In this document: positions 51,290-61,668 of the stretch, one piece after another
Numbering within the stretch: position 1 is the first letter of the stretch
Layout: the number at the start of each line of letters is the position of its first letter
Source of the DNA: Psychrobacter immobilis
GTDB lineage: Bacteria; Pseudomonadota; Gammaproteobacteria; Pseudomonadales; Moraxellaceae
Assembly (NCBI RefSeq): GCF_904846065.1
Contig: NZ_CAJGZV010000001.1
Span: 2,852,001-2,916,000 of the forward strand
Length of the DNA: 64,000 nucleotides
Reading direction: 5' to 3'
Position numbers and translations under genes: made by a program
The notes under the pieces: generated by a model
What the model was told of the DNA's origin: nothing
Seen by the model: only the letters and a program-made list of their open reading frames with translations
Database searches by the model: none

Positions 51290-51374
51290 ACGGCATTCTC
51301 AGTGTTAGAGGACAACATTTAGCTGACAAAAAGGCGATAAATGCTCGCCTGCTGCTCCCTATTAAACGGGGTAA

Positions 51375-51394
51375 TTATGACAGTTTAATGACAT
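51375..51394 (-). promoter_or_regulatory. Pho box upstream of phoB
   Basis: On the reverse strand ATGTCATTAAACTGTCATAA: two TGTCAT half-sites on an 11-bp period, close to the PhoB consensus CTGTCAT-N4-CTGTCAT. It lies about 85 bp before the phoB start, with a TTTAAT -10-like box about 10 bp further downstream, the spacing of PhoB-activated promoters. Confidence 0.8.
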
Positions 51395-51444
51395 TCAACT
51401 TTTAAGCGGTTCATAAGTCTAATGACGGCTAATGCTTGGTTTAC

Positions 51445-51900
51445 TCAATTTACTTCTAACAAGAAATTCAATGGCCCATCATTGACGCTCGACACTTGCA
51501 TATTGGCACCAAATTGACCAGTTGCCACGTTTGGATGTTGCGTGTTGGCATAGGCGACCAATTGCGCAAACAATGCTTGCGCCGCATCAGGTGCCATCGC
51601 ACCACCAAAGTCAGGGCGGCGACCCTTGTCTGTTTTTGCCATTAGCGTAAACTGTGATACCAATAACAGTCCACCACCAACTTGCTGGACGTTTTTATCC
51701 AGTTTGCCGTACTTGGCAGGATCATCGTCATTGTCAAAAATACGATAGGTGAGGATTTTATCCACCATGCGCTGGGCGCTTGTTAGGTCGTCATCAGGCC
51801 CTAAACCAATATAAGCCAATATGCCTTGCTCAATCGTACCAACACACTGCGCATCGACGGTGACACTAGCATGGCGTACGCGCTGTATAAGTGCTTTCAT
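51445..51900 (-). CDS. dtd: D-aminoacyl-tRNA deacylase
   Basis: Removes D-amino acids (and glycine mischarged on tRNA-Ala) from tRNA. The 151-aa protein has MKALIQRVRHASVTVD, the RIFDNDDD segment, the active-site SQFTLMA and the C-terminal NDGPLNF corresponding to the family Gly-Pro cis motif. Length and both signatures fit. It is divergent from psd, with a 112-bp gap. Confidence 0.97.
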   Translation of the reverse strand: MKALIQRVRHASVTVDAQCVGTIEQGILAYIGLGPDDDLTSAQRMVDKILTYRIFDNDDDPAKYGKLDKNVQQVGGGLLLVSQFTLMAKTDKGRRPDFGGAMAPDAAQALFAQLVAYANTQHPNVATGQFGANMQVSSVNDGPLNFLLEVN

Positions 51901-52012
51901 TTACGGATTCCTTACCAATTATGCCCATACAATAATACGCCGTCCATGATAAAATACGGCCATTCTCTTGCTTATTAATTATTACATCACACCCTATTTT
52001 GGTAGCCTCATT

Positions 52013-52846
52013 ATGAATGTATTCACTACTTTACAACAGCTTGTCCCGCAGCAGCAACTGAGTAAAGTTGCTGGGCGCCTAGCCGCTAGCCGCCATCCTT
52101 ATGTTAAACGCACGTTTATCCGCAGCTTTGCTAAAGCCTACAACGTCAGCTTGGACGAGTATGAGCGCCAAAGTCTCAACGCCTATGAGAGCTTTAATGA
52201 TTTTTTTACTCGTGAGCTAAAAGAAGACGCGCGCCCTATCGACATAACGCCTAATGGTATCGTCAGTCCTGCCGATGGTATTATCTCGCAGTTGGGTCAA
52301 ATTGACGACCATAAATTGCTCCAAGCAAAAGGTCGCTATTATGACGTTGGTCAACTGCTTGCTGACAGTGAAGATGGCCGCTATTTTGCGGATGGGAGTT
52401 TTGCAACGGTTTATCTTGCCCCCAGTAACTATCACCGTGTACATATGCCCTTCGCCGGCACTCTGACCAAAACCCGTTATGTACCGGGTACGCTGTTTTC
52501 GGTCAACAATACTACGGCGGCGAACGTGCCAGACTTATTTGCGCGTAATGAACGCTTGGTTTGTCTGTTTGATACAGCATATGGTAAAGCAGCGGTGGTG
52601 ATGGTTGGGGCGATGATTGTCGCTGGTATCGAAACGGTGGCAACTGGTAAAATTGCCCGCACTGATGATATTCAAGAAGCTGAGCACAATATGAGCTTTG
52701 AGAAAGGCGATGAGCTGGGTCGTTTTTATTTAGGCTCAACCGCAATTGTCATTCTACCAAAAGGCGCAAAAGCAGATTGGCAAGACAGTATGAAAGCCGA
52801 TAGTGTGGTAAAAATGGGACAGCTACTAGGGACTACTAACGCTTAA
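52013..52846 (+). CDS. psd: Phosphatidylserine decarboxylase proenzyme
   Basis: Makes phosphatidylethanolamine in the inner membrane using a pyruvoyl group formed by self-cleavage. The 277-aa proenzyme shows ESFNDFFTRELKEDARP, VSPADGIIS, YLAPSNYHRVHMPFAG, and the autocleavage motif LGST (240-243, cut between Gly241 and Ser242). A longer TTG-initiated frame would add 15 residues; the ATG at 52013 gives the family N-terminus. A terminator follows. Confidence 0.97.
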   Translation: MNVFTTLQQLVPQQQLSKVAGRLAASRHPYVKRTFIRSFAKAYNVSLDEYERQSLNAYESFNDFFTRELKEDARPIDITPNGIVSPADGIISQLGQIDDHKLLQAKGRYYDVGQLLADSEDGRYFADGSFATVYLAPSNYHRVHMPFAGTLTKTRYVPGTLFSVNNTTAANVPDLFARNERLVCLFDTAYGKAAVVMVGAMIVAGIETVATGKIARTDDIQEAEHNMSFEKGDELGRFYLGSTAIVILPKGAKADWQDSMKADSVVKMGQLLGTTNA

Positions 52847-52868
52847 TAATTGAGCGATTTAATGACTT

Positions 52869-52915
52869 AAAAAAGCTCAGTCCAGCATCCTAATCTATGT
52901 TGAACTGAGCTTTTT
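52869..52915. terminator. Terminator after psd
   Basis: AAAAAGCTCAGT and ACTGAGCTTTTT with an inner imperfect CAGCAT/ATGTTG stem. It is convergent for psd and the DUF1287 gene. Confidence 0.88.
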
Positions 52916-52964
52916 ATTGTGGGTAATTATCTTATCGCAACATACTAGTTAATAAAGAAAGTAG

Positions 52965-53570
52965 TCAATAACGAAAGTGCTTGAGAATAGGATAAGCAAA
53001 TAAGATGTTTTCTTCTTGCGTACCGCGTCCGATATTGTGAATAATCAGCGGTGTACCATCCGCAGCGACTTTATCGGAGACAATACCTGTATGCGGCAAA
53101 TTACCATTCGGTAGCCGCCACGTCACCACATCCCCTGCTTGAAAACTGGCTTTATCAGTCGTCGATAATGTCTTTGCGTGACGCGCAAAAAACACTTCAA
53201 GATTGGGCACTCGGCGATGATCGATATTCTTATCGGTTGATTTCAGCCCCCAAGTCTTTGGATAAGCCGACCAATTTGACATCATATCATGGTTGACTAA
53301 TTGCTGTAGATCTATATTTTGCAAGCGATAAGCACGGACGATAACATCGGTACAGACGCCAGTTTCTATCGGCACATCGCCACGCGGAAAATCCAACTTG
53401 CGGTAAGCAGGATCATAGCTGGCGGTAATGCCGATCTGTTTTTTGGCATCGTGCGCCAGTTTATCACCATTACTAATAGGTGCGGCAGCCTGAGTTAGTT
53501 GCGCCAAAGTTAATAGGCTAACAAAGACGAGCGATTTAGCGAAAACCTTATAAGTGCCAGTGACTCTCAT
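52965..53570 (-). CDS. DUF1287 (NlpC/P60-like) secreted protein
   Basis: A 201-aa exported protein. Signal peptide at residues 1-29 (SLVFVSLLTLAQLTQA-A). The DUF1287 family has a cysteine-peptidase-like arrangement: Cys73 in ETGVCTDVIVRAYR, His160 in NLPHTGIVSD and a third polar site near His178 (IIHNIGRGTQEE). Family members are thought to act on cell-wall peptides or related substrates, but none is well characterised. No operon partner is evident. Confidence 0.88.
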   Translation of the reverse strand: MRVTGTYKVFAKSLVFVSLLTLAQLTQAAAPISNGDKLAHDAKKQIGITASYDPAYRKLDFPRGDVPIETGVCTDVIVRAYRLQNIDLQQLVNHDMMSNWSAYPKTWGLKSTDKNIDHRRVPNLEVFFARHAKTLSTTDKASFQAGDVVTWRLPNGNLPHTGIVSDKVAADGTPLIIHNIGRGTQEENILFAYPILKHFRY

Positions 53571-53685
53571 TTAACAATCTCTCTATATAATGTACTTAAT
53601 CGCTCATTTAGCTAATTCTAAATACTTTAATATTTAAAGAATACAAATATTTGCAAACATGTAAACGGCAAAATGATGGCTTTAC

Positions 53686-54315
53686 TTAAGCATCAATCAA
53701 CCATCCTTGCTGAGTCGCATAGTCGATATTTTTTGATAGCCAATCATGAATGGGAGGAAAGCTGTCTTTGATAAAAGCAAGTGCTGTAGTCACTTGCGAG
53801 CACGTGACGTTAGCATCAATCCACGTTTTTCCATTGGTATTTAAATTCAATAAAAAAGGCAATAAGCGATCAACCACTCTGAGCAGCTGGGTTTCTTTAC
53901 TACTACCCGTCTCCTGTTCTTCCCAAACCTCATTTAAATCCATGATGCCATTGCCATGCTCAGCTTGCAATCGAGCAATGCCTGCACGTTCTTCAATGTG
54001 CGCCTCGCTACGACTGTTTGCGAATAAAAACGTATCGCCTGCGTCAATCTCACCCAAGTCATGTACCAATGCCATCTTGAGTAGTTTTTCATGATTGACA
54101 TCTAGCTCAAACTGTTCAGCAATAGACCAGCACGCCATGGCTAAATGCCATGAATGTTCGGCAGAGTTTTCTTTGCGTGTGGTATGCGTCACATAGCTAC
54201 GACGATTGATACGTTTAAGCGCATCAAGCTCTAATAAGAAATGAGTAACATGATCTATATCAATGTTTGAGGCAAGCGTTGGGTTGGTTAATAAAAGGGG
54301 TTTGGTTGATGGCAT
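53686..54315 (-). CDS. HD-domain phosphohydrolase (YfbR/HDDC2-like)
   Basis: A 209-aa metal-dependent HD-domain protein. It has the first metal His in ENSAEHSWHLAMA (His54), the HD pair in MALVHDLGEIDAGD (His85-Asp86) and a following acidic/basic helix with EVWEEQETGSSKE. The pattern resembles 5'-nucleotidases of the YfbR/HDDC2 group that hydrolyse deoxynucleoside monophosphates; the substrate is inferred only. Single gene. Confidence 0.87.
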   Translation of the reverse strand: MPSTKPLLLTNPTLASNIDIDHVTHFLLELDALKRINRRSYVTHTTRKENSAEHSWHLAMACWSIAEQFELDVNHEKLLKMALVHDLGEIDAGDTFLFANSRSEAHIEERAGIARLQAEHGNGIMDLNEVWEEQETGSSKETQLLRVVDRLLPFLLNLNTNGKTWIDANVTCSQVTTALAFIKDSFPPIHDWLSKNIDYATQQGWLIDA

Positions 54316-54444
54316 AAATTTTCTCTTAATTTTTCTACGAATATATAGCGCTTCATTTTACCTTTACGCATAAGCAAGTATTATACATTTTATGAGCGCT
54401 ATAAAAGAGAATGACAGAATAGCGTTAATGAGCGTCACCATTAT

Positions 54445-54477
54445 AAAAAAATAGCGCTTATGTGAGTAAGCGCTATC
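54445..54477 (-). terminator. Terminator of the isochorismatase-family gene
   Basis: On the minus strand ATAGCGCTTA-CTCACA-TAAGCGCTAT is followed by a run of Ts (plus-strand A-run at 54445-54450). Perfect 10-bp stem, 23 nt after the stop of the gene at 54500. Confidence 0.92.
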
Positions 54478-54499
54478 GGTTCTATCTTGAATAAAAGAA

Positions 54500-55075
54500 C
54501 TATTTAATCAAGTTACTAATGGTTTTAAAAGCAGGGTCTTTACTACTGCGGCATAACTCAAATAGAATGGTTTCAACTGTGGTAATCACGCCACCAGCAC
54601 GGCGAATACGGCGAATTGCTTGCTTTTTATCATACGGAAAACGAGAACCCACCGCATCCCCAATAATAACCGGCTGCATACCATTATCTAGCAAATCAAG
54701 CGCTGTTTGTAGTACACAGACATGTGTCTCTACGCCAAATAGCAAAACAATACTTCGATTTTGCTGTGCTAAATAATGCCACGAATCATCATTATCACAA
54801 GCGCTAAAAGTAACCTTTTCAAAGCTTTTGGCGTTATCGCCTTCTAACACCTCGCGTATTTCAGGTAGCGTATCGCCGAGCCCTTTTTTATACTGTTCAT
54901 TGAGCATGATAGGAATATTCAGTGCTTGCAGACCCTTAATAAGCGTCACTGTTTTTTTAACGATGTTTTCATGGTCATAAATATGCGGTGTTAAGCGTTC
55001 TTGAACATCGATTATCATCGCTTGGGTATTTTCGCGAGCGATTCGATAGGTACGGTCGGTAATCATAGTAGACAT
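54500..55075 (-). CDS. Isochorismatase-family cysteine hydrolase
   Basis: A 191-aa hydrolase with the complete catalytic triad of the family: Asp23 (MIIDVQERL), Lys87 (SFEKVTFSAC) and Cys120 (GVETHVCVLQTALDL), plus the cis-peptide region LLFGVETHV. The pattern resembles the YcaC-like group, whose physiological substrate is unknown; it is not an enterobactin-type isochorismatase (no carrier domain). Single gene with its own terminator. Confidence 0.92.
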   Translation of the reverse strand: MSTMITDRTYRIARENTQAMIIDVQERLTPHIYDHENIVKKTVTLIKGLQALNIPIMLNEQYKKGLGDTLPEIREVLEGDNAKSFEKVTFSACDNDDSWHYLAQQNRSIVLLFGVETHVCVLQTALDLLDNGMQPVIIGDAVGSRFPYDKKQAIRRIRRAGGVITTVETILFELCRSSKDPAFKTISNLIK

Positions 55076-55277
55076 GGCACACTCCTTGTACGGCTGACTT
55101 TATTGTTAAAGGCTATGTTAATTTTATCATTGATATTGTCTTTATTAGCCTTACTCTTATTTAGTCATAGTTTGCTGAGGGCGTCAATGGAGATAGTCTC
55201 TAATAATGATTAATAACAATTCATCACGTTTGATTCATACTGCTTAGCGTAGGTTTTTGATTATGAATAGCCAATAA

Positions 55278-56990
55278 CTATATATTATGACGCCTAGCAT
55301 TACGTAATAAAGACTGTTTTTGAGTCATGACCATGCCCACACCGAAAGCAACGCCAAAACATAAGGTTAAAAGATAATACACCATATAACTGAGCGTGTT
55401 TATAAATGCAAAGAACATGCTGGTTAAAGTAATGATTAATATCGCAGCGATAGTACCGCCGAATAGCTCTCGATATTTTTTATTAAAAACCTTAAAGGCC
55501 ACCAACGGTATCGCGATACCAAACAAGCCAAATGTAGCACCCCAAACACCTGCCATATCCATATCAAAATATAGTACCCCTAAAACATGAGCGAAAATAC
55601 CACATATAAAAAACGCAATCGCAAAACGTATAGGACCCAATACTTTTTCCAAAATATAACCTGTCGCAAACAGCATCCCTAGACTCATTACTAAATGCAT
55701 AATCCCTGCGTGTACAAAAAGCGATGTCACTACTCGCCAATACTTACCAGCTTGCATCGCGTCCATCGTCAACCCACCTGCACTATTTACCTGTCTAGAT
55801 AAAGGATCAATGATATCCATACCCATGAATACGGTCAGTATAAATGCACCTATACAGGTCAGTATTAACACCAACGTCGCAGGTCGCTCTTTATTATTTT
55901 TAAACCAAACTACTAGGCTTTTTGATACATCACTGACTGGTGCTCGTTTTTTTACAGGCTTTTGTATATGTTTTCGCTTTTGTATATGTTTTTGCGTACC
56001 TTTCTTTTCTTGACTATCAAACTCTGCTGCAAGAACGAGCAACAAGCACAGCACCATACCAATAAAAAACGAACCAAATCCCCAAACAAAATCACGATCT
56101 AAGCTATCAGCAAGTAATCCTGTTTCTGGCTTCAATATCAAGGGTGGCAAATTAGATTGCCTATTAGCCGTAGAAATCGTGTGTAAGTAAGCATTTCTGC
56201 TATTTGATGATTTAAGTTTCTTAAAGTAGCTGATAGTAGAGAGGTCTTTGGCTTCGTACTTATGGCGCGAGTCGTTAATAAACGCTGAGTATTGACTGTC
56301 TTTAATACTTTGGTCTGCACGATTATCGTATTTCGTGTGGTAGCTAGAACCTAGCCAAATATTCTCAGCGGCTATAAATGGCGTCGCAATGTAATAATCA
56401 ATATGCAATGTTGAGTCAAAATTTCGTCCACTGATTACTTGTGTTTCTATAAAAGAAACGCTCTCTAATTTGAGTGGCTCAAAATCATTTACTCTGAAAT
56501 ACTTTTGCTTTGGATAATGACGAATATCATTCAAGCTATTTACTTCAATGACCTCATAAGCCGCTTTGGACAAATAGTTTTGGCTGAGAACGAGCGGTAT
56601 CACTAATGCTAGAACCATCGTTATAAAAAAGTAGCCTGAACTACTGCGCTTAACCCATTTTAAGGTTAAAAGCTCATACCTCGGCCACATCCAAATACTA
56701 ACGACTAAAACAGATAACAGAAAAGGAATACCAAAATCCCAATAGCCTTCCTTTAAAGGTAGAATATCTAGATAAATATCAAGCAACCAGCGTAAAGCCC
56801 CAAAAAGCAGAATGGTCAGGACACTAAGACCTAAATATGGCAAGAATACTTGCTTTAGTTTTATTATGATCGATTCTTTAGCGCTTAGGTTTTGTGTTCG
56901 CTTCTTTTTATCCCTTTTGCTTACTCTTTTTTTGTTTCTGCTTCTATTTTTATCTTTATACCTATACTGGCTTTGCTTATTATTATCCAT
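55278..56990 (-). CDS. Membrane protein with N-terminal ectodomain module and C-terminal pseudo-rhomboid domain
   Basis: A 570-aa membrane protein. Basic N-terminus (1-40); membrane helices near 47-72, 85-103 and 120-137; an extracytoplasmic domain (about 138-300) with YPKQKYFRVNDF; a helix near 301-321; a basic linker (329-350, repeated HIQK); then six helices (about 373-556) with the rhomboid layout. GKYWRVVTSLFVHAGIMHLV aligns with the rhomboid TM2 signature, but Ser436 stands where the oxyanion Asn is usual, Trp483 (GVWGATFG) replaces the Ser of GxSG, and Tyr535 lies where the catalytic His is expected. The fold is clear by eye; proteolysis is unlikely. Paralogous module gene directly upstream. 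Confidence 0.8.
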   Translation of the reverse strand: MDNNKQSQYRYKDKNRSRNKKRVSKRDKKKRTQNLSAKESIIIKLKQVFLPYLGLSVLTILLFGALRWLLDIYLDILPLKEGYWDFGIPFLLSVLVVSIWMWPRYELLTLKWVKRSSSGYFFITMVLALVIPLVLSQNYLSKAAYEVIEVNSLNDIRHYPKQKYFRVNDFEPLKLESVSFIETQVISGRNFDSTLHIDYYIATPFIAAENIWLGSSYHTKYDNRADQSIKDSQYSAFINDSRHKYEAKDLSTISYFKKLKSSNSRNAYLHTISTANRQSNLPPLILKPETGLLADSLDRDFVWGFGSFFIGMVLCLLLVLAAEFDSQEKKGTQKHIQKRKHIQKPVKKRAPVSDVSKSLVVWFKNNKERPATLVLILTCIGAFILTVFMGMDIIDPLSRQVNSAGGLTMDAMQAGKYWRVVTSLFVHAGIMHLVMSLGMLFATGYILEKVLGPIRFAIAFFICGIFAHVLGVLYFDMDMAGVWGATFGLFGIAIPLVAFKVFNKKYRELFGGTIAAILIITLTSMFFAFINTLSYMVYYLLTLCFGVAFGVGMVMTQKQSLLRNARRHNI

Positions 56991-57007
56991 GCCCTATCAC
57001 CACAAAT

Positions 57008-57937
57008 CTAGCGTAACTTAAACTGTTGAAATGCTTTTTTATCAATCGTTGCTTTTAAGACTAATAGTAAGCAAATAAACATGCCAATGATAAAAAATCT
57101 AAAGAATTTTGCTAACTCTTTATCTGCTTTTTCGTTAAGTGTGCTCAACTGAGATACAAGTATTATTGGGTCATTAATATGTTGCTGACCTGACAATCTA
57201 ATCGCTTCTAAATAACCATACTTAGTATCTGAGTTTTGCAATTTTTCAAAATAATCAGCAGTAGATATCTCTTCATTTGCATATTGTTGTCTAGAAATCC
57301 TTTTAAAATTTTCTATTTGTTGAACTTTCTCTTTTTCTTCAAGATCATTATCAATAACCTTAGTAAAAGCCTGTCCCCACCAGATATCTTTATCTCCATA
57401 AAAAGGAGTGGCAAAATATAAGTATATTTTTAACTCTTGTCTAGATTTCCCCATCTCCCTAGTATTGAAGTAAGAAACAACCCCTTGTTTCTCAATACTT
57501 TTATTATCAAATTGGAAGTATTTTTGTTTTGGATATAATTTAATATCACTTATATTACTTATATCAATAATGTCATATGCTGCTTCATATAAGTAAGCTT
57601 GACTGATTGATATAGGCGGAAATAAAGCAAGTATCATCACCAAGTAAAATACATTAGCGCTATTATCATCAAATAATTCAAATCGTAGCAGTCTAATCCT
57701 TGATCGCATTATGACAAGCACTAAAATAACACTGATAATTATTGGGATAATTAAGTTCCAGACCGTATCTTTTAGAGGCCATATCCCTAGACAGATGTCC
57801 AACATCCATCTTATGATGTTGTAGAATAAAATGGCGCCAATACTAAAACCTAAAAAAGGAAGAAAGATATAGCGCATTTTTAACTTAAACACCTCTAAAT
57901 CTAAGCGCCTCTTATCTGACGATTTATGATGTGCCAT
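57008..57937 (-). CDS. Paralogue of the N-terminal half of the pseudo-rhomboid protein
   Basis: A 309-aa membrane protein clearly homologous to residues 40-322 of the downstream protein: matching helices near 22-46, 62-77 and 97-115, the ectodomain motif NISDIKLYPKQKYFQFDN (compare SLNDIRHYPKQKYFRVND), the FATPF...IWWG segment (compare IATPF...IWLG) and a final helix near 279-295 (FFIIGMFICLLLVL). It stops there, without a rhomboid part. It lies 17 bp upstream of its partner and is visibly more AT-rich. No known family recognised. Confidence 0.75.
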   Translation of the reverse strand: MAHHKSSDKRRLDLEVFKLKMRYIFLPFLGFSIGAILFYNIIRWMLDICLGIWPLKDTVWNLIIPIIISVILVLVIMRSRIRLLRFELFDDNSANVFYLVMILALFPPISISQAYLYEAAYDIIDISNISDIKLYPKQKYFQFDNKSIEKQGVVSYFNTREMGKSRQELKIYLYFATPFYGDKDIWWGQAFTKVIDNDLEEKEKVQQIENFKRISRQQYANEEISTADYFEKLQNSDTKYGYLEAIRLSGQQHINDPIILVSQLSTLNEKADKELAKFFRFFIIGMFICLLLVLKATIDKKAFQQFKLR

Positions 57938-57971
57938 TTATACTCTACCTTTCATTACTATGACTTAAACC

Positions 57972-58006
57972 AAAAAAAGCGCCTCCAACATTAAGTGAGA
58001 GACGCT
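57972..58006 (-). terminator. Terminator of the fadBA operon
   Basis: On the minus strand AGCGTCTC pairs with GAGGCGCT (one G-U) around a 13-nt loop, followed by seven Ts. It lies 84 nt after the fadA stop and separates the operon from the pseudo-rhomboid pair. Confidence 0.85.
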
Positions 58007-58089
58007 CATTTTACAAGACATTAGTACAAATTTAATCGACAAATATCAGCTTTATTAATATTTACTGCTATTTGGAGATTAGATAAAAA

Positions 58090-59307
<1,218 letters not shown>

Positions 59308-59508
59308 TCAATGCTATTACTTCGTCAATCTCACTTGAAGTACAATACGTACCTCTGCGCTCGATTTCCTTGTACTAGCATTAAATAAAACTAACTATAA
59401 TCGTACGTCTACTATTAAAGAACCTTGCTACTAAAGAGTAGTGATAAACTAATTTTTCTCAGCCTAAATAGTAAACGTACGGCACTTCATCCTAGTAATG
59501 ACTGCCTA

Positions 59509-61668
59509 TTACGCGGTGGCGTAAAAGGTCTCGCCTGCTGCTGCCATGTCGCGAATCTTCTGCGGGGCTTCATAAGCTTTACCAAGGTATGCGTATTTTT
59601 CACACAGTGCCAAGTAGTTATCTAAACCCATTTGGTCAATATAACGGCAAGGTCCACCGCGGAATGGCGGGAAACCAACGCCCATAATCATCGCCATATC
59701 AGCTTCTGATGGCGTGCTGACGATGTTGTCTTCTAGGCAACGTACAGTCTCATTACAGAACGCTAGCATAGTGCGGTCAATAATCGCTTGATCTTCAAAC
59801 GTTTGCTTGTCGCTATCTGTGGTGGTTTTTAATAGCTCATAGGTGGCTTCATCAGCAACTTTCTTTGGCTTGCCGCGTTTGTCCATTTCATACTTGTAGA
59901 AACCAACGCCGTTTTTCTGACCTAGGCGTTTGTTTTCATATAAAAGCTCAATCGCGCCTTTATAATCAGGCTTCATGCGGTCAGGGAAACCTTCTGCCAT
60001 GACTTCTGCGCCATGAACACCAGTATCTAAACCAACAACGTCGATTAGATAAGCTGGACCCATCGGCCAGCCGAATTTTTCCATGACTTTATCGACATGA
60101 GCAAAATCAGCACCTTGCTTAAGCAGCAAATCAAAAGCGCCAAAGTATGGGAACAAGACACGGTTGACTAAGAAACCTGGGCAATCGTTAACGACAACAG
60201 GCACTTTACCCATTTTAGACGCTAGCGCAACCGTGGTCGCAATCGCTTCTTCAGATGATTTCTCACCGCGGATAACTTCGACCAATGGCATACGATGTAC
60301 TGGGTTAAAGAAATGCATACCAACGAAGTTTTCTGGACGCTCAAGTGCTTCAGCCAAGAATGTAATAGAGATAGTCGACGTGTTTGACGCTAGGATACAG
60401 TCGTCTTTTACCAAGCCTTCCACTTCTTTTAATACCGCACGCTTCACGTTTGGATTTTCTACGACTGCTTCGATAACGATATCAGTCTCAGCAAAATCAC
60501 CATAATTCAAAGTAGGACGGATACGGCTTAAGGTTTCACCCATTTTAGTTGGGGTCATTTTGCCGCGATCGACCATTTTGCCAAGTAACTTGCTGGCTTC
60601 GCCCATACCAAGGTCTAATTGCTCAGACTTGATGTCTTTCATGATGATTGGCAAGCCTTTGCTGGCTGCTTGATAAGCGATACCGCCACCCATGATACCA
60701 GCGCCTAGTACTGCCGCTTCATTGATTTCATGCGCTTTTTTGCTATGCTGCTTGGCTAATTTTTTAACCAACTGATCGCTTAAGAACAAACCAACCAAGC
60801 TTTCTGCTTGTGGGGTTTTCGCCGCTTTTGCAAAACCAGCGGCTTCTACTTCAATCGCTTTATCACGTGGTAAGTTAACGTGTTTTTCCATCGCAGCGAT
60901 AGCCAGTGCTGGCGCAGGATATTGCTTAGGATTGGCTTTAGCAAAGATCATACCTTTGGCACTGTTAAACGCCATCGCTTGCTCAAGCTGATTTAATTTA
61001 ACAGGAACGAGTTTCTCTTCACGCTTCGCTTTCCAATCAAGCTCACCTGAGATACATTTTTTGACTAAATCAATGGCAGCATCTTGCAAATCATCAGCAG
61101 CAACAGTCGCATCAACCAAGCCTAGTTTTAGGGCATCAAGTGGTTTCTTTGGTGTACCAGTCGCAATCAACTCAAGCGCATTATCGATACCGATGACACG
61201 CGTACTACGAACCGTACCACCAAAACCTGGGAAGATACCCAGTTGGGTTTCTGGTAGACCGATGATGGCTTTGTCGCTCATGACGCGATATTCACAAACC
61301 AAGGTCATCTCACAACCACCGCCAAGCGCCGCGCCATTGATGGCCGCTACTTTCGGGAAAGGCAGGTCTTCAAAGCGATTAAAGGCGTCATTAATATTAA
61401 TAACCCAATCTTTAATCTCTTCTTCTGGCTGTTTAAAAGACGCCACAAATTCTGTAATGTCAGCACCAGCAATAAACACGCCTTTGCTCGAAGTAACAAT
61501 TAAACCCTTAACGTCATCGGCTTTTTCTAAAGCAGTAACGGCTTCACCAAATTGCTTATTGGTTTCAGCATCAAACTTGTTCACGCTCTCATTTTCGGCG
61601 TTGTACTGCATGTTGGCGATGCCATCCTCTAGCATTGTCACCGTGATGCGATTTCCTTGGTATACCAT
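59509..61668 (-). CDS. fadB: Fatty-acid oxidation complex alpha subunit (enoyl-CoA hydratase/3-hydroxyacyl-CoA dehydrogenase)
   Basis: Multifunctional beta-oxidation enzyme of 719 aa. N-terminal crotonase domain (1-190) with [16 protein letters not shown] and [15 protein letters not shown], carrying both catalytic Glu; NAD-binding Rossmann domain near 315-345 ([21 protein letters not shown]); the catalytic [14 protein letters not shown]; and C-terminal [13 protein letters not shown]. Domain order and length are those of FadB. The start ATG has AAGGAG upstream. fadA follows. Confidence 0.98.
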   Translation of the reverse strand: MVYQGNRITVTMLEDGIANMQYNAENESVNKFDAETNKQFGEAVTALEKADDVKGLIVTSSKGVFIAGADITEFVASFKQPEEEIKDWVININDAFNRFEDLPFPKVAAINGAALGGGCEMTLVCEYRVMSDKAIIGLPETQLGIFPGFGGTVRSTRVIGIDNALELIATGTPKKPLDALKLGLVDATVAADDLQDAAIDLVKKCISGELDWKAKREEKLVPVKLNQLEQAMAFNSAKGMIFAKANPKQYPAPALAIAAMEKHVNLPRDKAIEVEAAGFAKAAKTPQAESLVGLFLSDQLVKKLAKQHSKKAHEINEAAVLGAGIMGGGIAYQAASKGLPIIMKDIKSEQLDLGMGEASKLLGKMVDRGKMTPTKMGETLSRIRPTLNYGDFAETDIVIEAVVENPNVKRAVLKEVEGLVKDDCILASNTSTISITFLAEALERPENFVGMHFFNPVHRMPLVEVIRGEKSSEEAIATTVALASKMGKVPVVVNDCPGFLVNRVLFPYFGAFDLLLKQGADFAHVDKVMEKFGWPMGPAYLIDVVGLDTGVHGAEVMAEGFPDRMKPDYKGAIELLYENKRLGQKNGVGFYKYEMDKRGKPKKVADEATYELLKTTTDSDKQTFEDQAIIDRTMLAFCNETVRCLEDNIVSTPSEADMAMIMGVGFPPFRGGPCRYIDQMGLDNYLALCEKYAYLGKAYEAPQKIRDMAAAGETFYATA

